Assembly (NCBI GenBank): GCA_030523555.1
Contig: JAUNIH010000001.1
Coordinates: forward strand, 1-64,000
DNA from: Erysipelotrichaceae bacterium
GTDB lineage: Bacteria > Bacillota_I > Bacilli_A > Erysipelotrichales > Erysipelotrichaceae
Length of the DNA stretch: 64,000 bases
Reading direction: 5' to 3'
The notes under the pieces were generated by a model. It was not told where the DNA came from, did not search any database, and worked only from the letters and a program-made list of their open reading frames with translations. Below are positions 31,325-39,901 of the stretch, in pieces; position 1 is the first letter of the stretch, and each line of letters starts with the position of its first letter. Made by a program: the position numbers and the translations under genes.

Positions 31325-34300
31325 ATGAGAAAGGAAACAAAAAGAGTATTACAGATAGTACTTACTCTTTTACTGGTATTTCAGCTGATGCCAGTAAGAT
31401 CCTTAAATGTTTACGCTGATGATACCAGTACAGTAACTGATACGACAGACGTGACAAGTCAGTCAACTGATGGCACTGGCACAAATGACACATCAGATGA
31501 TTCTACAGGTACCGGTGATGGTACAGGTTCAGACAGCACACCGGTTGATTCTATAGTAACTGATAGCGGGAATACGGATACATCATCAGATACTTCTGGA
31601 AGTGATAATGGAACAGGTTCATCAACTAATACAGCAGAAATAACAGGAACTTCAGATACTTCAAATGTTTCTGGTACTGCTTCAGTTAATGGCAATTCAG
31701 ATACTGGAAGTTCCGATATTGTTTCTGCGGATTCAGAACAGGTTACACTGATGTCTGCACCGCTTTTACTTGCGGCCCCTTTTGTTCCTGCAGCAGATAC
31801 AGTTGCCTATACTACTGATGCTCAGGGTATCGTTACTGAATTTACTTCTGTAAAAGACGCTTTTGATTCAATAGGCGCTGATGAAACTGCCACAGTTACG
31901 CTAGCTAAGGATGTTACAACTTCTGAACAGCTTTTTGTTAAAGATGGAAGTATAATTACTTTTGATTTAAAATCTTTTACTTTCTCATCAACATTCTGTA
32001 GTTCAAAAGAAGCGTTTATTAGGGTTACAGATGAATCAACGCTGATTTTGGAAGCTGAACAAAACGGAAGTATAAAAGCAAATAACTCGCAATCAACATC
32101 AGGCACTGCAGTAGCAGTTTATGTTAATAACTCAAGTTTTATTATGAATAGTGGGAATATTTATGCCTATAAGTGGAACGCTATTTGTGCTTCTGGAGAA
32201 AAAGCCAACGTTATCATTAACGACGGTTATGTTCAGTCTACAGGTCAACAGGCAAATATAACTGTAAGCGTAGATTTAAAAGCGCATCTGGAGATGAACG
32301 GCGGAACGATATCTTCGTCCAATAATCAGGGATGTCTTGGAACTTCTCATGAGGGAACTGTTGAAATAAATGGAGGAACGATTACAAATAAAGGAAATAC
32401 TGCAGTCCGCATGGAAGGGGGGACCATTACTTTTAACGATGGTGTAATAAGTCAGACAGGCAAAGGCCATACTGTGCTTATGGCAAAAATTGATGAATAT
32501 GGTTATACAGATGCTGGTCCATCTGACAAGGACGAAATAAATACTTTTATTATGAATGGAGGTACTATAATTTCCGACAATAATCATACACATGCAATAG
32601 TTTGTATTTGTTCTGATCGTGGTTATTTTAAATTTAATGATGGAATCATAAAAGGGAATACCGATATAGATGGGTCCAAGAGAGGAACTCATGTCCAGGT
32701 TGTTGGTGGAATTATGGATATGTATGGTGGAACCATAAGAGATATTGACTGGGGTGGAGTTGTTATTGGCTCTGGTGGAACATTCAATATGTATGATGGT
32801 CTTATTACAGATTGTGACCGTTTAAGTTCATCTAATGGCGGTGGAGGTGTTACAGTTTATGATGCCAAATCAACCGCGAATATCTATGGTGGTACAATTA
32901 CTAACTGCACATCCGGAAGAGGTGGAGGAATATATAATAAAGGCACATTAAATATCTATAATCTGACCTTGACCGATTGCTCAGTACCGGAAAATTACGC
33001 ATCATCCGGCAGCACTAACGGAATATATGGTGGTGCTATCTATAACGTTTCTGGTGCAACCGCCAATATCTATTCCGCATACATCAGTGGCAATACCGCT
33101 AAAAATGGTGGTGCCATCTATAACGAAGGAACAATCAACCTTAAAAACGGTCTTAATTATAATGATGAAAACGGTGATGCATACGGTGAACTCAGAATTG
33201 TCAAAAACAGTGCAAGCGGAGGAACCGGTGGCGGTATCTATAACACCGGTACTGTTACTGTTGAAGACGGTATAGTTCTATGCAACAATACCGGCAAATC
33301 CAACGCCAACGATATCTACAACAAGAATGGTGCCACTCTTAACTTGGGTGAAGTGTGTTCGGATGAATACCTTGATCCTGTTTTCACAGGTCTCTGTAAT
33401 CATCTGATTACTCACTGGCTGACCGATCTTTCAGATGACAGATGGGGCTGCCATAATATTACGGATGTGGTTGATCCGAAAACATATACAGATGAAATGT
33501 ATATTATAGCCGCACACGCAATAAATCTTACTGTTTCTAAAAAATGGGTTGATACACCCGAAAATATGGCTCGTACAGAATCAATCAGCTTTGATTTGAT
33601 GACTAATGGTAACAAGGTTGATTCTTATACATTATCCGAAGAGAACAATTGGTCTACAACAATTAGTGTAAATCCAAGATATATTTATTCTGTTGTTGAA
33701 GCAGATGTAGCAGGATATACTGCTACATACAGTACTGAAACAGATGCTGATGGAAATATTTCTATCCTGATTACAAATACACGTAAAGTAAAGAACTTTG
33801 ATATTGATGTTGATAAGCGTTCTACGAATTTAGATGATGATTTAATTTCAAATGTTACTTTGACTGTACCGGGCGAAGATATTCCTCTTGCGACTGATGT
33901 AGTCTTTGTTTTGGATAAATCTAATAGTACAAACGCAACAATTCAGCAGGGCATACAAAACCTGTTGGACGATTTGACAGATGTTTTAGATAAAACAAAC
34001 GCCAAAATTAATGTAGGCGTTGTCGTATTTACGGGTGAAGCTCATTCGTTCGGATTGTACGATTTAGCTACACAACGTGGAGAAATTGATACTGCAGTTA
34101 AAGCAAAATTCTCACATGGCACAAATATTCATTCCGGTTTGTTAGCCGCACAAAAAATGTTGGCTGAAGATACAGATACACCAGATGGACGTAAGTACAT
34201 GGTTTTGGTTTCTGATGGTATTTCTTACTTATTCAATGAAAACCCAACTTCGGTTGCGATGAATATTCCTGGTGGCGATTCTGGCTGGTACAATCAGGCT

Positions 34301-35635
34301 TGTTATGATTGGGTGGTCAGCTGGGCACTTAAATATGGTACGCCAAGTTATGTTCCAGAAAATTGGGATACATATTTAGCTGGTATTGGTTCAATACTTG
34401 ATAAACAAGGCGATACATATGATTATGTTTGGGAAGTGGATGCACGTCCTGAAGGTACTCCGATGGATGATAGAGATTCAGCTAAGGCTTCATATGCATG
34501 TTCTGCTGATAAAGCTTTATACATGGTAAATGAAACATATAAAGAAATGTCTTCAGTTTATAATTGTTATGCATATAACTTAGGAACTGGTTCAGATTAT
34601 AAGTTTGGCCCATCATTCATGAACTACCTGGCAAACGGTCAGACAGTTACATTTGACGGTATCAAGAATGACATTATCAAAGTTGTAGGTGCCGGATCTT
34701 ATGTAGTAGATTATATCGGTTATGATGATGGATCTAAATATACAGATGGTGATGGAAACGGATATGACTTTGATTTCATTACTGATTCATCAACATTATC
34801 ATTAAAAGTTGGAAATGATGAATATCCAGTAACTTCTGCAAGTGATACAACATACTACTTCGATATTAATCAGGATGGTACAGCTGAATATAAAGTTGAA
34901 TATGTAAAAGGCAATGGTACAACTGAAGAAAGATTTATATGGACATTCAATGTCGATGTAAATATGGATGCACCAGTTTCCTTAACATATCAGGTTAAAT
35001 TAACTAATCCTAGTACTAAATCAGCTCGAATTGTGAGAGACGCGAGTGAATTCACAAATAAAGAGTTTGGTACTTATGATGAAGATGGAAGTAAATTTAA
35101 TGGAGTACAAAATGGTACATTATTATTTACTAACCAAAAGGCTACCTTATATCCTGTACCAACAGTAGATGATGGCAGTTATATTGAACCTATTAATTTC
35201 CCAATGCCAGCTGTATCTTATAAACTCGCTCCATTATATCTGGTCAAAACCCTGTCAAGATATAATGAAACATTAAATGGATCGACATTCGTATTCAGTG
35301 TTTCTGTTACATATAAGGACACTGAATTGTTTAATCAGATTGTAGGTATGACATTTGATTCCAATTCTGCTTCAAAAACCGTCATTATAGCCGATTTACC
35401 TGTAGGTGCTGAAGTAACAGTGACTGAAATGTATTCAGGTTCTACTTATAAACTGACCAGTGAAAATCCTCTTAAGACAACAATAATTAAGGATGATCCT
35501 GCGACAGATGTCGTTGAAGTAGCCAAAGTATCATTTACCAACGACTATGATACAAAACTCATCGGTGGTTCAGGTGCTATCAATGAGCACTGTAAAGACA
35601 CTGTCTCATATGGCTGCGTTGCTGTACAACAATAA
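31325..35635 (+). CDS. large secreted beta-helix / Cna-B / VWA surface protein
   Basis: A 1436-residue exported protein. Seen in order: signal peptide with cleavage after VYA (residue 31); a Ser/Thr/Asp/Gly-rich stretch (33-139); a right-handed beta-helix-type repeat region (about 160-670) with many GGTI, GGAIYN and GGGIYN turns; a Cna-B domain (about 731-822, starting LTVSKKWVD and ending ITNTRK); a von Willebrand A domain (about 855-1050) with MIDAS motif DKSNS near 862 and FTGEAHSFG later; and a C-terminal Cna-B-like domain (about 1301-1432). There is no LPxTG or membrane anchor; it ends shortly after NDYDTKLIGGSG. AAAGGAGA precedes the ATG. Likely an adhesin or fibre component; partners follow in the operon. 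Confidence 0.85.
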   Translation: MRKETKRVLQIVLTLLLVFQLMPVRSLNVYADDTSTVTDTTDVTSQSTDGTGTNDTSDDSTGTGDGTGSDSTPVDSIVTDSGNTDTSSDTSGSDNGTGSSTNTAEITGTSDTSNVSGTASVNGNSDTGSSDIVSADSEQVTLMSAPLLLAAPFVPAADTVAYTTDAQGIVTEFTSVKDAFDSIGADETATVTLAKDVTTSEQLFVKDGSIITFDLKSFTFSSTFCSSKEAFIRVTDESTLILEAEQNGSIKANNSQSTSGTAVAVYVNNSSFIMNSGNIYAYKWNAICASGEKANVIINDGYVQSTGQQANITVSVDLKAHLEMNGGTISSSNNQGCLGTSHEGTVEINGGTITNKGNTAVRMEGGTITFNDGVISQTGKGHTVLMAKIDEYGYTDAGPSDKDEINTFIMNGGTIISDNNHTHAIVCICSDRGYFKFNDGIIKGNTDIDGSKRGTHVQVVGGIMDMYGGTIRDIDWGGVVIGSGGTFNMYDGLITDCDRLSSSNGGGGVTVYDAKSTANIYGGTITNCTSGRGGGIYNKGTLNIYNLTLTDCSVPENYASSGSTNGIYGGAIYNVSGATANIYSAYISGNTAKNGGAIYNEGTINLKNGLNYNDENGDAYGELRIVKNSASGGTGGGIYNTGTVTVEDGIVLCNNTGKSNANDIYNKNGATLNLGEVCSDEYLDPVFTGLCNHLITHWLTDLSDDRWGCHNITDVVDPKTYTDEMYIIAAHAINLTVSKKWVDTPENMARTESISFDLMTNGNKVDSYTLSEENNWSTTISVNPRYIYSVVEADVAGYTATYSTETDADGNISILITNTRKVKNFDIDVDKRSTNLDDDLISNVTLTVPGEDIPLATDVVFVLDKSNSTNATIQQGIQNLLDDLTDVLDKTNAKINVGVVVFTGEAHSFGLYDLATQRGEIDTAVKAKFSHGTNIHSGLLAAQKMLAEDTDTPDGRKYMVLVSDGISYLFNENPTSVAMNIPGGDSGWYNQACYDWVVSWALKYGTPSYVPENWDTYLAGIGSILDKQGDTYDYVWEVDARPEGTPMDDRDSAKASYACSADKALYMVNETYKEMSSVYNCYAYNLGTGSDYKFGPSFMNYLANGQTVTFDGIKNDIIKVVGAGSYVVDYIGYDDGSKYTDGDGNGYDFDFITDSSTLSLKVGNDEYPVTSASDTTYYFDINQDGTAEYKVEYVKGNGTTEERFIWTFNVDVNMDAPVSLTYQVKLTNPSTKSARIVRDASEFTNKEFGTYDEDGSKFNGVQNGTLLFTNQKATLYPVPTVDDGSYIEPINFPMPAVSYKLAPLYLVKTLSRYNETLNGSTFVFSVSVTYKDTELFNQIVGMTFDSNSASKTVIIADLPVGAEVTVTEMYSGSTYKLTSENPLKTTIIKDDPATDVVEVAKVSFTNDYDTKLIGGSGAINEHCKDTVSYGCVAVQQ

Positions 35636-35651
35636 GAAAAGGAGAGATTAG

Positions 35652-36155
35652 ATGATGAAAAATATCAAATTATTATTAGTTTTATCAGCTGTATTATTAA
35701 TCGCTTCTTTCTCGGTTAACAGTACTCTTGCTTACTTCTCCTCTCACAGTGATGCTGAGGGAGGAAAAACTGTAGTATTGTCCCACTCAACAGAGATTGT
35801 TGAAAAAATTGATAATCTCAATAAGTTTATTACTGTAAAAAATACTGGTAAATCTACTATCTTTGTCAGAGTTGCAGTATTCTACAGTACTTCAGAAAAT
35901 GTAACTATTACTTTAGAAGATGGATGGACTGATGGAAAAGATGGCTATTACTACTATGCATATCCGCTTGATCCTGGTCAAACAACTTCGACAGGTATAA
36001 ATGCTGCAGTTTCCTTTAAGGATAAAGACAAGGACCATGATTTCCAGGTTGTAGCCGTATGCGAAAATACGCAATATGTCTACTATGGTGGGAATGAGCC
36101 TGTAAATGCTCCAACCTACAAAGGATGGCATCTGATGGAAAAGGAGGGACAGTAG
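35652..36155 (+). CDS. TasA/camelysin-like exported protein
   Basis: A 167-residue exported protein. Its signal peptide ends STLAYFSS (cleavage after the alanine at 27), the typical sequence cut by SipW-type signal peptidases in TasA, TapA and camelysin. The mature part is a short beta-rich domain (FITVKNTGKSTIFVRVAVFYS near 56) like the TasA fold. A SipW-like peptidase is encoded at 38626. AAAAGGAGAG precedes the ATG. Possible fibre subunit or minor subunit; function inferred from signal peptide and context. Confidence 0.75.
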   Translation: MMKNIKLLLVLSAVLLIASFSVNSTLAYFSSHSDAEGGKTVVLSHSTEIVEKIDNLNKFITVKNTGKSTIFVRVAVFYSTSENVTITLEDGWTDGKDGYYYYAYPLDPGQTTSTGINAAVSFKDKDKDHDFQVVAVCENTQYVYYGGNEPVNAPTYKGWHLMEKEGQ

Positions 36156-36156
36156 T

Positions 36157-36945
36157 ATGTTTAAATCATTAAAATCCAAATTACTGCTTCTTTTGGGTGT
36201 ATGTCTTATTGCTGGAGGCCTGTATCTTCAGGCACCGGTAAACAGAACTGCAGCGGTTCTGCAGTATGTACAGAGCGATGATGAGGCTTATAAGACATAT
36301 ACCGATACCGCTTCTTTAAGAATTGCACTTCTCGAGAATGGCAATATTGTATCTGCCGGTACCATGGAAAGTAACAGGACTTCCACTGATCCTTATGCTG
36401 CTTATGGTGTATCAGGTACTCTTTCATTCAATAAGATGGATAAGCTTGTCATTGGTAAACCATACGCTGAAAATGTTGCGGCTAGAAATATCGGTAACTA
36501 TGCCGAATATGTAAGAGTAATTATCACTAAGAGCTGGACAACAGAAAGTGGCAAGGATACATCTTTAGATCCTGCGCTTATTGAACTTACACTCGATAAA
36601 AAATACTGGGTAATTGATACTGATGAAAATACTTCTGAAAGAACAGTAATGTACTATAAGGAAATTCTTGAAAGTAATAAGCAGACAGAACCATTTATTA
36701 AAGGTATCAGAATCAGTGATGAAATTGTTCCGGTTATTACAGAAAAAGAGACTACCAATGATAATGGTGTAACAGTTGTGACAACTACTTTCTCATATGA
36801 AGGTTATATCTTCAATGTCAAAGCGGAAGTACAGGCTGTACAGACACATAATGCTGCTGATGCGATTACTTCTGTATGGGGTATCACTTCAACCAAATAT
36901 GAAGATCTGACAGGTCTAAATCTGGCAGATGGAGATAACTATTAG
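36157..36945 (+). CDS. TasA-like exported protein, second copy
   Basis: A 262-residue exported protein with an N-terminal hydrophobic segment (LLLLLGVCLIAGGLYLQAP, residues 10-27) and a beta-rich mature part with KPYAENVAARNIGNYAEYVRVIITKSW near 98, similar to the TasA-type NTG/EYVRV strand pattern of the previous gene. No C-terminal anchor. It begins 1 nt after the upstream gene and has AAGGAGGG ahead of it. Likely another fibre or matrix subunit exported through the same pathway; this is inferred. Confidence 0.7.
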   Translation: MFKSLKSKLLLLLGVCLIAGGLYLQAPVNRTAAVLQYVQSDDEAYKTYTDTASLRIALLENGNIVSAGTMESNRTSTDPYAAYGVSGTLSFNKMDKLVIGKPYAENVAARNIGNYAEYVRVIITKSWTTESGKDTSLDPALIELTLDKKYWVIDTDENTSERTVMYYKEILESNKQTEPFIKGIRISDEIVPVITEKETTNDNGVTVVTTTFSYEGYIFNVKAEVQAVQTHNAADAITSVWGITSTKYEDLTGLNLADGDNY

Positions 36946-36957
36946 GAGGGATAGGAA

Positions 36958-37659
36958 ATGAAGAAATTAATATATGTTTAAATAGCTTTAATGTTACTTG
37001 TTCCTGTTAATGTATTTGCCAGCTCAAGTAATGGTACTGAAGGTACTGTTACCTTTACAGGTACAGCACTTGTAGAAGACTATAATACTGCGGGTTATGC
37101 CAGTGAAGTTAATTCTTTACAGCCTGGCGATTCCTTCAGTGTTACGGTAAACAACACCAATAACTATGACGGCAATACTGCGTGGTACTTCTCAAACAGC
37201 GTCTTAAAGACTCTGGAAGAATTGTCTGTCGCAAAGAATGGTGCCTATACCTATACACTTGCCTATAACGGTACAACAATCTATGATTCTTCTACTGTCG
37301 GTGGCGAAACTGTTTCTTCAAGCGGTACAGGTTTATATCAGGCTACTGATGCCCTGGATGAATGGTTCTATATCGATACATTAAAGAAGGGTCAGAGCGG
37401 ACAGATGATTCTGACAGTTAATTTCGATGGTGAAACTCAGGCAAACAACTATATGCTGACAGATGCCGCCTTACAGATGAAATACGCTGTAGGTATTATT
37501 CCTGAAGGCGTAGATACTGTGGAATACTACTACACCAACCAGCGTATTATCTATACAGGTGACAACAAAACAAGAAATATCTATTCCTATGTAGCGATTG
37601 GATGTGGTGCAATCGCCATAGTTCTGGCTTTTGCTGTATCAAAGATGAAAGAGGACTAA
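36958..37659 (+). pseudogene. membrane-anchored surface protein with a stop codon in its signal peptide
   Basis: Reading from the ATG at 36958, which has a strong AGGAGGG, gives MKKLIYV, then TAA at 36979, then IALMLLVPVNVFASSSNG in the same frame, plainly one signal peptide with a nonsense codon. Restart at the ATG at 36991 would lack both a Shine-Dalgarno and the positively charged N-terminus. The rest is intact: a TasA-like beta domain (LQPGDSFSVTVNNTNNY part) and a C-terminal IIYTGD-like motif, membrane segment and short charged tail KMKED, resembling a sorting signal with the LP of LPxTG replaced. A single base change (TTA to TAA) would explain it; a sequencing error or a genuine null allele cannot be told apart here. 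Confidence 0.7.
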
Positions 37660-37663
37660 GATT

Positions 37664-38521
37664 ATGAAGAAAATACTTACTGTTTTAATTACTCTTTTAC
37701 TTCTTAGTGTTTCAATGTTTACAGTATTCGCTGATGGTTATACCTATACACTGACAATTTCCGCAGATGGTCAGGTTGTCTATAAGCTCGATAACCTCAA
37801 ATATGGAAGTGTAGTTTCGCTTCCTCAGGGTTTTGTACAGAATCTTGTTACACCAAGTGATTCAAGATACTATACCAAAGGTGTAAAGAAAGCCGGGTAT
37901 GATAACGCTGAAGCTCAGGCATCATATACTGTTACTGAAGATCTTGACCTTGTAGTATTCTATGGTCTAAAAAGTTCTCAGGTATCATATACTGTAAGAT
38001 TTGTTGATGGAAGCGGAAATCAGCTTCTGGCTGATCAGACTTTCTATGGCAATGTAGGTGAAAAGGCCGTTGCGAGCTATCAGTACATAGACGGGTATGT
38101 ACCTCAGGCATATAATCTGGCTATGACTTTAAAGGATAAGGACAATGTCTTTACGTTTGTGTATTCACCAGATCCTACTGGTACCTACAGACTTATTGAT
38201 CTTGGTACACAGTATATTATCGGACCTACGGTTGTGGTAAACGGTGGAACTACACCTGCTCCTGCAACACCAGCCGATAATACTCCTGCAGATAATACAC
38301 CAGCAGAAACAGTAGTTGACAATACTACTCCACAGACAAATACCCCTGAAGAAATTATCGATATCGATAACAGCACCACGCCAACTGCCAACCCTGGCAA
38401 TTCCATCAGTATTCCATTAATGGTTGGTGGAGCATGTGCAGTAGCCGGCTTGGGAGGTCTTGTCTTCTTCCTTCTTAAGAGAAAGAAAGATGAAGACGAA
38501 GAAGAAACTGCTGAAGAATAA
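37664..38521 (+). CDS. anchored surface protein with MucBP-like domain
   Basis: A 285-residue cell-surface protein. Seen: signal peptide ending VFA-DG near residue 24; a MucBP-like domain (VSYTVRFVDGSGNQLL near 106 to FTFVYSPDP near 165); a Pro/Thr/Ala-rich wall-spanning stretch (about 195-240) built of repeats of the PADNTPAD/PAET kind; and a C-terminal signal of membrane segment (LMVGGACAVAGLGGLVFFLL) plus KRKKDEDEEE. No LPxTG is present; the sequence before the membrane segment is TANPGNSIS, which resembles the NPxTN type recognised by class B sortases, and such a sortase is encoded at 39107. Probable sortase substrate (inference). Confidence 0.75.
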   Translation: MKKILTVLITLLLLSVSMFTVFADGYTYTLTISADGQVVYKLDNLKYGSVVSLPQGFVQNLVTPSDSRYYTKGVKKAGYDNAEAQASYTVTEDLDLVVFYGLKSSQVSYTVRFVDGSGNQLLADQTFYGNVGEKAVASYQYIDGYVPQAYNLAMTLKDKDNVFTFVYSPDPTGTYRLIDLGTQYIIGPTVVVNGGTTPAPATPADNTPADNTPAETVVDNTTPQTNTPEEIIDIDNSTTPTANPGNSISIPLMVGGACAVAGLGGLVFFLLKRKKDEDEEETAEE

Positions 38522-38575
38522 TCTCAGCATAATTAATTAACAGTTTCCTCAAACTGAATGGGAACTTAGAAAATC

Positions 38576-38612
38576 AGGTGCCCTTAAAACGGCACCTTTA
38601 ATTTATTATTTA
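38576..38612 (+). terminator. terminator after the surface-protein genes
   Basis: AGGTGCC (38576-38582) pairs with GGCACCT (38591-38597), followed by TTTAATTTATTATTT. It separates the surface structural genes from the peptidase-sortase pair, which would then be expressed at a lower level or from their own promoter. Confidence 0.75.
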
Positions 38613-38625
38613 CTTATATCAAAAA

Positions 38626-39105
38626 ATGAAAAAGAAGAATATATCAGTAATCAGAATAATCGGTATAGTCCTTGTTACAGGGGCTGTTTTGATATCTCTA
38701 ATTACCGGTTTACCTTCTTTAATGGGATATAAGAGTTATGCTGTAACAAGTGGCAGTATGGAACCTGCTATTAATGTAGGGGATGTTATATATGCTAAAA
38801 GTGTTGATCCTGAAGAACTTGTTAAGGGAGATATCATTACCTACTATTCCAATGGCATAACTGTAACTCATCGTATATCAGATATTGATACAGATAACAG
38901 ACAGTTTATAACTAAAGGTGATAATAACGGATTAGAAGATATAATGCCTGTAGATTATGATGAGGTAATAGGGAAGGTAGTTTATTATACAAATACCTTT
39001 GGACCGTTTATCACATTTCTTTCTACTTTTACAGGAAAGATGATTCTCTTTGGAATGCTGCTGGGTGGTTTTATCCTGTGGGAAATAGGGGATCATATCA
39101 GATAG
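38626..39105 (+). CDS. sipW: SipW-type signal peptidase I
   Basis: A 159-residue membrane peptidase of the ER/archaeal type (S26B), with one N-terminal and one C-terminal membrane segment. Seen: the catalytic serine in TSGSMEPAINVGDVI near residue 42 and a histidine in TVTHRISD near 84 in place of the bacterial lysine, then KGDNNGLED near 102. SipW processes TasA-like proteins, matching the STLAYFSS signal peptide at 35652. The ATG has no Shine-Dalgarno (TTATATCAAAAA precedes it), so initiation may be weak or leaderless. It ends 1 nt before the sortase gene. Confidence 0.88.
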   Translation: MKKKNISVIRIIGIVLVTGAVLISLITGLPSLMGYKSYAVTSGSMEPAINVGDVIYAKSVDPEELVKGDIITYYSNGITVTHRISDIDTDNRQFITKGDNNGLEDIMPVDYDEVIGKVVYYTNTFGPFITFLSTFTGKMILFGMLLGGFILWEIGDHIR

Positions 39106-39106
39106 T

Positions 39107-39853
39107 ATGAAAATGTTAAAGAAAATAATATATGTTCTTATAGCTGTTCTTTTAAGTATATCTGTATATGCCTTATACAATCTCTATAAAGATAAAACAC
39201 AGGAAAAAGAAGAGATAAGACAGAATGAAGAATTAAGTAATACTGTGCATGTCTATCATAATAATGAAATAACAGGTGAAATATCTTTACCTGACTTAAA
39301 TAAGCTTAAAGAGATTAATAATGATCTTACAGGATGGTTATATATAGAGAATGCGGGTGTAGATTATCCGGTGATGTATACACCAAATGATGTAGAGAAG
39401 TATCTTCATCTATCTTTTGATGAGTCTTATTCTTTTGGAGGTTTACCATTTATAGGAGAAAACTGTGATGAAGATTCATATGTCTTTATTATCTATGGAC
39501 ATAATATGTTAAATGGAACAATGTTTGGTTCTATAGATCAGTATTCAAATAAATCATTCTATGAAGATAATCAGATTATTGAATATACAACACTTTCTGA
39601 AACAAGAAAATATCAGATAGTCTATGTCTTTAATACAGTAATAGATGAAACTTCACCGATAGCTCCATATTTCATGTTTGTAGGAAATCTTACTGAAGAA
39701 TCATTTGATTATCTTATAGACTTCTGCGATTCAAATAAACTCTATAATACAGGACAGAGTATAGAATACGGTGATCAGGTGATGATGCTGTCAACATGTT
39801 ATACAAATAATGAGTTTGGAAGATTTGTGATTGTAGCTAAAAGAGTATCTTAA
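39107..39853 (+). CDS. class B sortase
   Basis: A 248-residue membrane-anchored transpeptidase. Seen: N-terminal membrane segment (IIYVLIAVLLSISVYALYNLY part), the class B entry INNDLTGWLYIENAGVDYPVM near 67, catalytic histidine in YGHNMLNGTMFG near 131, cysteine in MLSTCYTNN near 229 and arginine in FGRFVIV near 240. Class B enzymes attach proteins to the wall or, in some lineages, build pili. Candidate substrates are the anchored proteins at 36958 and 37664. Whether it uses NPxTN-like or other signals cannot be decided from sequence. Confidence 0.88.
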   Translation: MKMLKKIIYVLIAVLLSISVYALYNLYKDKTQEKEEIRQNEELSNTVHVYHNNEITGEISLPDLNKLKEINNDLTGWLYIENAGVDYPVMYTPNDVEKYLHLSFDESYSFGGLPFIGENCDEDSYVFIIYGHNMLNGTMFGSIDQYSNKSFYEDNQIIEYTTLSETRKYQIVYVFNTVIDETSPIAPYFMFVGNLTEESFDYLIDFCDSNKLYNTGQSIEYGDQVMMLSTCYTNNEFGRFVIVAKRVS

Positions 39854-39856
39854 TTT

Positions 39857-39886
39857 AAAAAAGGGCATTACCAACATGTAATGCCC
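39857..39886 (-). terminator. terminator of the rnhC-proS operon (also weak on plus strand)
   Basis: GGGCATTAC (39863-39871) pairs with GTAATGCCC (39878-39886), a 9-bp perfect stem. On the minus strand TTTTTT follows, so it ends proS. On the plus strand TGTTCT follows, giving a poor T-run for the sortase transcript. Confidence 0.85.
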
Positions 39887-39901
39887 TGTTCTATAAATGT
39901 G

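Noticed and set aside
32276-32692. Minus-strand 138-residue frame in the beta-helix region
   Set aside because: It is an artefact of the repetitive low-GC coding sequence; no ribosome site, promoter or family match.
38250-38345. CRISPR-like or tandem DNA repeat in the MucBP-protein gene
   Set aside because: The repetition is coding (Pro/Ala/Asp/Asn/Thr-rich wall stretch) and imperfect; no spacers are present.
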